Of a stretch of 64,000 nt of DNA, positions 55,681-64,000 are shown piece after piece. Below the pieces are notes generated by a model, which searched no databases, had not been told where the DNA came from, and was given only the letters and a program-made list of their open reading frames with translations. Source of the DNA: Cornus controversa (Eukaryota > Streptophyta > Magnoliopsida > Cornales > Cornaceae); assembly GCA_026545225.1 (NCBI GenBank), contig CM048852.1, positions 56,241,146-56,305,145 on the forward strand, given 5' to 3'. The stretch's first letter is position 1, and each line of letters starts with the position of its first letter. The translations under genes and the position numbers were made by a program.

Positions 55681-56030
55681 AATGAAAGACATGGTGACAA
55701 GGAGGCAATACGTTCGCCTTCTCTCCATCTTGGAACACACCAAGAAAAACAGATCACTCTGTTTCTTGCAAAACAGAGTCGTTCACTCTCGACCCATATA
55801 AGAAAATCAGCAATTCATTAACGGCGGCCAAGTCGAGCCCCGACCAACAAACAATGCGAAGCTTTAGATAAGCATTTGATGTTCTCTCTCTTAATCAAAC
55901 CGTGGAGGAAGTTGCTACAGCTGAGGGCAGTAGTGAGACTTCTCATCAAGCACCACATATGCAATGGAGAGCCTACACCAATATGTTCCAGCTAGAGCAA
56001 CAGTCATCTTTAGCAACGGTCCTCTTTATT
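55681..56030 (+). other. possible gene remnant, unrecognised
   Basis: Two short + frames lie here: 55682-55801 starting MKDMVTRRQYVRLLSILEHT, and a later one of about 48 codons (about 55885-56031) ending '...QQSSLATVLFI' that contains SLNQTVEEVATAEGSS. Composition is more GC-balanced than the surroundings, suggesting an exon or transposon-captured fragment. I do not recognise a family and see no good splice boundaries. Confidence 0.2.
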
Positions 56031-56572
56031 TAAAATTCATGGGCTCGGACCTTTTATCAATGCAATTGGTTCTAGCATTGCCTCACCTTGGGCTTGGGCC
56101 CTTTTTGTTAGTTTGCTAGCCCGTTTGGCCTCTACAATCTTTATACATCCTTACTTTCTGTTTCGACTTTTAACTTCTAAAATAATAATAATAATAAAAA
56201 GTAACTTGTGTTTGTCAATATAATTAATCACCGATGTAATTGTACCCTCCTAACAATTTATCGTGCAGATCACAACTATCGGAAAATTTAAAGAAAGGTT
56301 TATAAGCTTATATATACGTATTTAGTTCTATCTTAATTAAGCTTTGGCTGATTGTACTGATGTGGGTGCTTCTTTTTAATATATTTTATCTATTATCAGG
56401 AAAAAAAGATTAATACTTCAATGCAGGGCATGGTCCAATCTTATCCAAATTAATGCTTCATTTTTTTGTCTTCTATTTCTGTTACTTCAGACCTATATAT
56501 ACAACATCTAAATAGTCTTTCATATCAATTTCATGGGTTCTTTTAACCACGCAAAGTTTCAAATTTTTTTGA

Positions 56573-56983
56573 GAGTAAATTATTTTGACTTTTTTTGAAG
56601 TTTTACTTAATTACTTTCGGATTAAAGTTTTTAAAATATTTTGGTCAACCTTCTCTAAGGTTTAGTTGACTTTATTTTGATACTCATGTCGTTAATTGAC
56701 CGTCAGTGTTAAAGTCAATTAACATAAAATAAAAAATAAAAAAAAATGTCAAAACTATCATTGGTGGCGGTAGTGTTTGTGTGGCATTGATAAAAAATAA
56801 TTAAAAATTGAGATTATTTTTGTAAAAAATATTATAACGTAAGGGTACTTTTATAATTATATATTAAATGTGATTTTGTTTAATAGATCGTTAATCTAAT
56901 AAGAAGTGTCAAAGTAATTTTGTAAAAAAATTAATTTGAAAGTAATTAAGTCAAACTTTTGGAAATGTGATAGTAATTTATCC
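56573..56983. mobile_element. Mutator-like MITE, about 411 bp, same family as 14192-14604
   Basis: The ends gagtaaattattttgac and (reverse complement) ggataaattactat resemble the TIRs of the 14192 element, and the interior shares 'gtacccttacgttataatat' type sequence when read on the opposite strand. Flanks are T-rich (tttttttga and tttttttct), so the target duplication is unclear. Confidence 0.65.
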
Positions 56984-58310
56984 TTTTTTTCTAATTAGCA
57001 TTTGGATGTTTAAATATTCCAAATTTTATCCAAATTAATTATCATCATCTATCACATAAAGATCCAAAATTTTTGGCTCATTTTAACTATGCAAACAGAA
57101 ACATGTTTTCAGATAATTAAAAATTAAAGACCCATTCATTGAATAAAAAGTTTATAACTCAATTTTTAAACAATTGTAAACCAAACTGGACTAAGCATGC
57201 CTTCTTCTAGCCTTGGTTTTTTCTTCTTTTGTTTTTTTTCCGATTATGTTAAGTGAAATCGATCTATAAAGATGGTAGTGTTTGATATATACCAAGTTTG
57301 GTGGATTCATGTGACCATTAAGAAATAAATTTCACCTTCGAATCAAACAACACTTGACATACCTTGTTGGATTTTTTAAAACACTACACACACACCTTGT
57401 CGGGTTCTGTCATTGATGCTCAATTTGGTGGTTGGGAGAGGAGTGTAAGACCAAAAAGAGAGTGATGGTGAGAGCTAGTTTGCATTATTGGTTCCTATAT
57501 ACTAATCGTTTTATTTTAATTTTTATTTAATGTCAAGTGCACGGAAAGTAGAGAAGTGACCTCAAAATGACATTATCCGGTGCTCTCAAGTCTCAATACA
57601 AAATCTACCAAGAGCCCTGAGTGTTATGTCCTTCAACTCTCTTTTAAATATTTTGAGTCTCGAGAATATGTGTGTCAGTATCCTAATTTTCTTATGAATA
57701 TCATATAGCTATAATAGTAACCATAATATGTGTGGGATAACAGACAATTTCATAAAACAAGTAGGATAGTCCTTTGAGCTAGGGAGTTTGAATTTTGCAA
57801 AAGATAGCAACGCAAGACTAGTTTACTATATATATGTATATATGTATATATATATATGGTACTTAGGTTTATTGATAATATTCAGAAAAAAATAGTAGGA
57901 TATATGGTCGCTTTAATTACTATAAATGATAAACCAGGATCAGTAGTACTCCATACGCGCGCTGCCGCTAGGAGTCTGGTATTGTAATATAAATCACACA
58001 ACCCCATCTCAAATATGTAACTAATTAAGGCAACATTTTGATCTCATGTTGGACCAAATATATAGTTATAAACTTTTGATACATATATGCATGATAGAAA
58101 CTTCACATGAACACAGTCGTAATAGCAAATAATACTTTTTTTTCTTCTTTTTATGCAATACCACAAGTTCATATTCATTCCATCTCTAAAGCCACATGAA
58201 GATTTTCTTGCTAGAAGTTGTAATCATAGTTCTTGGAATAGACATCACTAGCATTATATATAACAACTAATCTTGATTGACCATATTCATCTTAGAGAGA
58301 GAGAGAGAGG

Positions 58311-58808
58311 CTAGTAGTTCATGGGTGGATTAAAAGGCTTAGTCTCTTCACCTTGGAAACAAGGGTCTGGCAATTGTGGTGACACTTGACCTTGAGCACC
58401 CATCAAATTAGTCCCTGAATAGAGACTTTGATGAGAATGTAGAGAAGATTGAGGGAGGACAAGAGATGGGTCATCATCATCCATGAAGTTCATCATCATC
58501 ATGGTCTGATGAAGCCATATCTGAGTCTTGAGAAACTTGACATAGTGTATGGCCTCTTCTAACATCGACACTGTGTCCATCTTAGTCCCACCAGGGACCA
58601 AGCTCTGCAGGATCTTGAACCGGTCACTGATCCGGTGCCTCCTCTGCCGGGCCGCCACACTTTGTGGGTCAGTCGACAGCTTCACCACTTTGCTTCTCTT
58701 CCCACCACCACCACCACCACCACCACCCTTCTTCTCTTTCCCATTATTGTTTGCAGCTGAAGTTGACTCAGAAGAGTTAGGGTTACAAGAGTTGGGAAAG
58801 TAGTTCAT
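58311..58808 (-). CDS. group VIII bHLH transcription factor (bHLH2), short C-terminus
   Basis: A 165-codon intact frame, duplicate of bHLH1. Residues 46-100 form the bHLH, with [18 protein letters not shown], an intact loop ([13 protein letters not shown]) and helix 2, similar to HEC/IND- and bHLH52/53-like plant proteins, which act in the nucleus on developmental programmes. The N-terminus has a Gly run (28-35). The C-terminus stops at 'PPMNY' because of changes in a CT/GA-repeat region; bHLH1 continues 45 residues further through '[13 protein letters not shown]'. Further on, a one-base deletion would also shift the frame. bHLH2 therefore keeps the better DNA-binding domain but a shortened tail. 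The E-box glutamate is His, as in bHLH1. Likely the functional copy of the pair. Confidence 0.75.
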   Translation of the reverse strand: MNYFPNSCNPNSSESTSAANNNGKEKKGGGGGGGGGKRSKVVKLSTDPQSVAARQRRHRISDRFKILQSLVPGGTKMDTVSMLEEAIHYVKFLKTQIWLHQTMMMMNFMDDDDPSLVLPQSSLHSHQSLYSGTNLMGAQGQVSPQLPDPCFQGEETKPFNPPMNY

Positions 58809-58894
58809 TTTTGTGATATCAATTCACTCTTCTACTTCACCACTAGTTTTGGAGCCAAGCTAGAATGACAGAGAATGAAATGAGACCTTAGCTC

Positions 58895-58901
58895 ATAAGT
58901 G

Positions 58902-58945
<44 letters not shown>
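58895..58945 (-). promoter_or_regulatory. bHLH2 TATA-like and (GA)n tract
   Basis: (TA)n at 58901-58915 followed by (GA)n at 58915-58943, about 93-135 bp upstream of the start codon, matching the layout before bHLH1. On the coding strand it reads as a CT-rich tract then TATA. Confidence 0.45.
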
Positions 58946-58948
<3 letters not shown>

Positions 58949-58961
58949 CGAGCAAAATTAG

Positions 58962-59804
58962 GTATTAGGTAAGAACCATAATTACAAAGACATGGAAAAA
59001 GTCAAATTCAATTTTCAAAATGCATAGAGATTAGGGAAAAGTTACACAGAACATAATGTTCAAGCATAAAAAATGTCCTTAATTAATAACGGACCTACAG
59101 ATACAACCGTATTAAAAGTGATACATTGATGTATTAACAGTGGTACATTAGATTTATTGACATGCTGAAAGTATACATACAAATATTTGAGTAGTGTTAT
59201 ATTTGTGGATTGATTTTTTTCGTACTCTAATTATTTATGTCCAATAAGAACTCTCAATAAGTAAATGGATAAAGATAATATTTCTCCCTCAAAGTGTTTA
59301 AATAAATAACTGACATATCAGTCAATACTAACCCCAATTCAATTGTTTTATCATTTTTGAAAATATTATGAACATACTAAAAATGATATGTTGATATACT
59401 AAAAGTAGTGGCATTAGTGCATTAAAAGAGGTACATGAATCAAATCTCAATTTCCTTAATTATTCATAAATCTACTGGAGAAATAAATGTTTCTTTCTGA
59501 AAATTTAACGAACAAAAATTATATTTCTTAGATTTATTTTTTCAAATTAACAATCTAAATATTTAATTTAAGGATTAGTTTTGAAACTATAAAATAAAGG
59601 TGCATGTTGTGCATTAGTTTACCAAACGGATAAGTACAGAAAAAAAAAATGTAAGCACAGATTTTAAAAATAAATAAAAAGAAAGCTATTTACCAATATA
59701 TTTTCAAACTATTTTATCCTAAAGTTAATGAAAAGAACATTAAACTTACTTAGGCTGGAGTAAGATAATAATGCTATGATTAAATGATGTGATGTTGTCT
59801 CTCT

Positions 59805-59844
<40 letters not shown>

Positions 59845-60002
59845 AATATATATGTCATATAAGTCGGTTGATATCTAGGAGAGGATTTGAGTGTCTACCC
59901 TAGGGTATAGGGATGTCGAGAAAGAAGAACCCCTAAGCCCTAGGACAGAAAAAAAACTTTCCCAAAGAGTTTCGATTTTTTTTTTTTTAATATTGTTATT
60001 AT
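58962..60002. other. intergenic, no gene seen
   Basis: AT-rich DNA with (CA)n(TA)n at 59803-59845. Repeated phrases 'gatacattgatgtatta' and 'gatatgttgatatacta' near 59120 and 59385 hint at a degraded direct repeat. No coding region recognised. Confidence 0.4.
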
Positions 60003-60747
60003 CAGGGCTAGCCCTGGGCCAAGGCGGACCAGGCGGTCGCCTAGGACTCCCAAAATTTTTAATTTTTTGAGGGCCCCCAATTTTTAGTAAGCCCACTAGA
60101 TGTTTTTTTTAAAAAAAAAGTAGTAACTAATAACCCAATACACTAGTCTGGGCCAAAGTTTAGTAACAAAGTGGGCCTCATTTAAAAAATAATGATAATG
60201 ATCCAATACAATGGTCTGGGCCTCATTTAAAAAATAATGATAATGGTTCAATACAATGATTTAGGCCTTATTTAAAAAAAAACAAAACAAATTACTACTA
60301 ACTATTTGTCTTAGACATTTTTTTTTTCCAGAACTCCTTTTCTTTTATTCTTCTATCTTCACAACGAACAGGCGAGCAGCAGCAAGTGGCAAGGCAATGA
60401 CTTTTCTTTGAAAATTGTGAGGACTTTAATTGATAATTTTGCAACTCAAAATGCAAGACGATCACATTTACTTTGATATGGAGTTCAATTTTGATTTTTG
60501 TGACTAAGGTGTATTGAATATTTTCTTTTAATTTTTTTTATGTGAACTAGATCGTGTTATTTATAAAGCACCAAGACTAGGGTTTTTTTTCAACATTAAT
60601 ATATTTTATTTGCTTATCGTCTCATTTTAATAAAAATTTTGCACTCCTATAGAATTTATCCGCACGTGAAACTTTATGTAGAAAGGGTCCCATTTGAAAG
60701 TCCGCGTAGGACCTCTCAACATTTTTTGATTCTCAGGGCCGGCCCTG
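60003..60747. mobile_element. hAT-type non-autonomous element, 745 bp, perfect 8-bp target duplication
   Basis: The ends cagggctagccctggg and (reverse complement) cagggccggccctgag are flanked by identical 8-mers GTTATTAT (59995-60002 and 60748-60755), diagnostic of hAT insertions. Each end is itself near-palindromic. The interior has a duplicated phrase 'gggcctcatttaaaaaataa' (about 60173 and 60219) and no transposase frame. Old substitutions in the TIR suggest moderate age. Confidence 0.85.
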
Positions 60748-60755
60748 GTTATTAT

Positions 60756-61727
60756 TATTATTATTTTTATTTTTATTTTTATTTTTATTTTGAGACAATT
60801 CCATTAAGATTAAATAAGACATGCAACATGCAATTAACAGAAAATTTACTGGAAGTGTTCTTATTACCCCCATCTCTTTGAAGTTGATCCCAAAGAAAAG
60901 TTCTTACTTTGCCTTCTTTGCTTTTGTACGCAAAACATACACTCGATATGTGACCCACCATTGTATACATGTATATATAGAGAGACAGAGACAACTTTTG
61001 TAGGATTGGGATAGGAAAGGGGGACCTTCCCCGAAATCGGAGTAGATGTATGAAATTTGCAAACAAATCCAAACCGAGAGACCAAATTCTTGCCGAGCTT
61101 TTATTGTACGATACCCATTCTTTTTCCCTAAGATTCTCGCTGGTCCTTTCAAACAAAAATAACTATACATGACCAATGGACATTACTCCTTCTGATATTT
61201 GGTATGAAAGTTGATTATTCAAATTCTGCTGAAAATAAAATTATAAATGTGTGTTCGTTTATTTGAACTTTAAAATATATATGTTCCTTTTGCTGATTAT
61301 TATTAATGCAAAGTTCCAAAGAAATTTTAAAGCGTTGTGATTTAGTTATTTTAAAAAGAAAACTTAGATAATTGGAAGAAAAAAAAAGAGACAGTTTTAC
61401 ATTTTGTTTAGTTATAATTTTTAAAAAAATTAATTGAAAAACAAGTTTGATTTAAATGAAATCTTTTATAGTTCTTTGATTTAATTTTTTTTATGTTCTC
61501 ATTAAGTGTTATTAGAAAAATAAACCAATTAAACAAACTCTTAGAATAAGTTTGCATTTGTTATTGTCTTGCATGAAATACAGGGTATTAGAGAGTATAC
61601 ATTATTTTGTCCATTATCAGTTTAAGCTTTTAAATAGCAAAACAAATGTCCCCAAAAAGAAAAAAGTTGATCTCTCGGGAAGGCCTCGTCTCTTGAGTAC
61701 GAAAAAAAAAAAACAGCCGCAATAATT

Positions 61728-61761
<34 letters not shown>

Positions 61762-62186
61762 TTTGGTTTTAAGAGTTATAAAATTCACCAAATCTTCTCT
61801 AAAAAATACAAATCCGAAACAGAGACAGAACAACTTCTTAAGTCATATTTCGGAAGTTAGTTTATGACCTTCTAGCATTAATTGGATTTTTTATATATGA
61901 TCTTTCAATATTTCATTAAATCTTTGCAACTATATTTCATTGTATTTTGGAAGTTATTTATTTAAATTACTTGGATGCTAGTATTAATTTAATTGCTCCG
62001 CTTGAGCCTCACCTGAAATTGATGTATCATAGTCGAATGCCTGGTCAGTCCAAATCCAAAAACCAAATATTTGCTCTTTGTACCATGTACAATTTCTTTT
62101 TCCCTAGGATTAACACTGTTCGCTGAAACTGATAAACTGTGCATGTTCTCTTCATTCTGTTCAACTTTATATGTATATATGTATAA

Positions 62187-62240
<54 letters not shown>

Positions 62241-62706
62241 GGGCAGGCAGGCAGGAGCACATGTGAATCCGGGTTTCACGTTGAGGAGTGGTTAGAACTT
62301 ATTGTAACTTGTTGAACTAACTGAGATAAGCCGATTTACCTGTCTATTCAAAATATTTCAACCCCACACCAGTCACAACTTTTTCTTCCTGATGTAGTAC
62401 TTATGATGATATATGATGGATCATCCTACTAGTAATTAATTAGAGATTTTGATTAGACTGTTTAACAAAAACCATATCAAAATAAGCTAAAACCAAGACA
62501 AGTTACTGTGCTTTGACAGGTAGTAGTAGGTAAACTTTAGACTTGTCATTTTCATTTCTCTGCCAGGTAGTTTTGCTTTTAGTGCTGAAGCAACACTCAC
62601 TCACAAAGTCAGACCCGCGTCAGTTTTAACTCTTTATAGTTTGTAGTGAATTCAGGGTAACTGTTGTTACCTGCTTCCTCAAATACAGACACTCTCTCTC
62701 TCTCTC

Positions 62707-62741
<35 letters not shown>

Positions 62742-64000
62742 CGATCTTAGTAACAAGGAGAAGGGATGGTATTGAAACAGGAGCAGCTGGTGGGTAATAA
62801 ATTTAGTTAGACATGTCTAACTAGAAATTAGGAATGGAGGAGTTGATGACACATTTGCAACAATTAAAATTACTCTTGTATATGGGTTGGAGTGAGATCT
62901 GACTTCTCAATTGTCCAAAAAGTCAGTGATTACTGTTGGAAAGGATGATTGGATGGGACACTGATCAATGGAAGCAACATTGCTAAATCAGACTACTGCA
63001 AAATGTGTGAGACATAACAGAGCTATATATATATATATATATATGATAGGACTGTTCTTGAATTAATGTGATCAACACTGATTGTTTATCATGACCTATA
63101 TTGATCAATCGTTTCTGGGTTTAGCTTTATTAAAAGCTGAGATTGTTTAGCTAGCAAACAGGGGTTCTACTTCGTTGATCCCTTGTTCCATCCTTACTAG
63201 TGATATTGTATATGTTATTAAAACACTAGTTGTGCATTCCAATTGTAATTGATCGATCACAATACATGCATGTTGATTCAATATTAACGGTACCACTAAG
63301 CAAATCCATTGATACAGTGACATGTTGATATCCTTGGCACTAGACAAAATGAGCCAAGTTTGAGTTGAATTCATCAGGATCTAAATTACATGAGTCTAGG
63401 TCCATTTCTTTAGTGTGTTTGTGTTATAATTAGAGAGCTCACTGTTCCCTTGTGAAGAAGTTGACTAGTTCCGAACACAGAATTAATATATATTTTTAAT
63501 TGAGAGTGGGTTTTGACGTAATAATAAAATTAAAAAAAATGCTAAACTTTATGAAATTATTTTATGAATTTTTATCATGAATGATGTGACAGGTGATAGT
63601 ATTATTGAGACTTCGTGTATGAGGAGAATTCTGTCAATACTAACTCATCATTTAATTATCACATCATTTATGATAAAAATTCATCAAATAATTTTATGAT
63701 ATGTAACACTGCTCTAAAATTAACTACTCTATATTATATTCTCTGGAAGTAATGAATTCGTGCACTCATATAATACTTTACACACAAGGCATGTGCAGAT
63801 AATGCTAATTACGTATCTAATTAACTTTACTTTAACACAAGATAAGAATCACAAATTTTTAATTTTCACCATTGAATGGTAAATTTATTTAACTTTTCAC
63901 ATATTTCAAAATTTGAGTCATTAAGAAAATTCATCATGGAAAAACTCTTTGGATAATCTTACTGTTTTTAAAAATATAATTAAGCTTCACGTTTGATGTG
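60756..64000. other. intergenic to window end
   Basis: No gene recognised. It holds simple-sequence tracts: (TA)n(CA)n at 61728-61760, (GT)n(TA)n(GA)n at 62188-62240, (CT)n(TA)n at 62692-62740 and (TA)n at 63025-63044. Near 63546-63700, 'atgaaattattttatgaattt' and its inverted counterpart 'aaattcatcaaataatttta' suggest a small foldback element of about 150 bp. Several frames of 60-120 codons near 60785-61176 overlap in different phases and lack recognisable motifs. Confidence 0.4.

Larger units (their letters stand above)
57010..58961. repeat. segmental duplication block B2 (matches 31765-36264)
   Basis: Colinear with block A2, from 'aaagatccaaaatttttggc' to 'gagcaaaattagg' after bHLH2. Block A2 is 2.6 kb longer owing to the Mutator-like insertion (32239-33057) and the solo LTR (33666-35418), both missing here. 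Empty sites are at 57490-57498 and about 58080. The end of homology lies just beyond the bHLH promoter. Confidence 0.9.

Noticed and set aside
60785..61176. Several overlapping frames of 60-123 codons on both strands
   Set aside because: Mutually overlapping in different phases, no motif, no signs of coding bias, and partly inside a (TTTTA)n-flanked repeat.
1..64000. CRISPR arrays, bacterial-type operons, tRNA or rRNA genes
   Set aside because: The sequence is plant nuclear DNA. I found no regularly spaced repeat-spacer array and no cloverleaf or rRNA core sequence by eye.

Overview
The window is AT-rich nuclear DNA from a flowering plant, almost certainly a eudicot. It holds intronless Verticillium-resistance (Ve1)-type receptor-like protein (RLP) genes, group VIII bHLH genes, a decayed Ty1/copia element and many small TIR transposons (Tourist, Mutator-like and hAT types). 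The species cannot be named from the sequence alone.

The backbone is an immune-receptor cluster. Three full-length RLP genes lie on the + strand: RLP1 (24399-27821), RLP2 (44382-47780) and RLP3 (49959-53378). Each encodes a signal peptide, an N-terminal cysteine cap, a long LRR ectodomain with an island before the last repeats, a GxxxG-rich membrane segment and a tail without a kinase. Proteins of this class usually signal through SOBIR1/BAK1-type co-receptors. All three share a promoter block with two CGCG boxes and a 22-codon upstream ORF. Two bHLH genes lie on the - strand, bHLH1 (35472-36104) and bHLH2 (58311-58808).

The layout reflects layered duplication. A block RLP - small plastid-targeted-like exon - bHLH occurs twice (about 24.0-36.26 kb and 49.6-58.96 kb). 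A separate 5.6-kb tandem duplication produced RLP2 and RLP3 with their 2-kb upstream regions. RLP3 looks mosaic between RLP1-like and RLP2-like segments. Copy A of the large block carries insertions absent from copy B (a Mutator-like element at 32239-33057, and a solo LTR at 33666-35418 with its own nested Mutator-like element), so copy B shows the empty sites.

The left third (1-24 kb) has no intact recognised gene. It holds two inverted pairs of RLP pseudogene fragments. One is a nearly perfect hairpin with arms of about 0.9 kb (3029-4907) that includes promoter and 5' coding sequence and retains 22-nt stretches with one mismatch to RLP1 and RLP3. The other covers a mid-LRR segment (9685-10625). 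The rest is TIR elements, tandem duplications, minisatellites and microsatellites. The right end (59-64 kb) has a hAT element with a perfect 8-bp target duplication and otherwise anonymous intergenic DNA.

The most interesting hypothesis is layered control of RLP dosage: transcription through conserved CGCG boxes, translation through the conserved uORF, and possibly small RNAs from the inverted RLP relics. The sequence motivates this but does not prove it.
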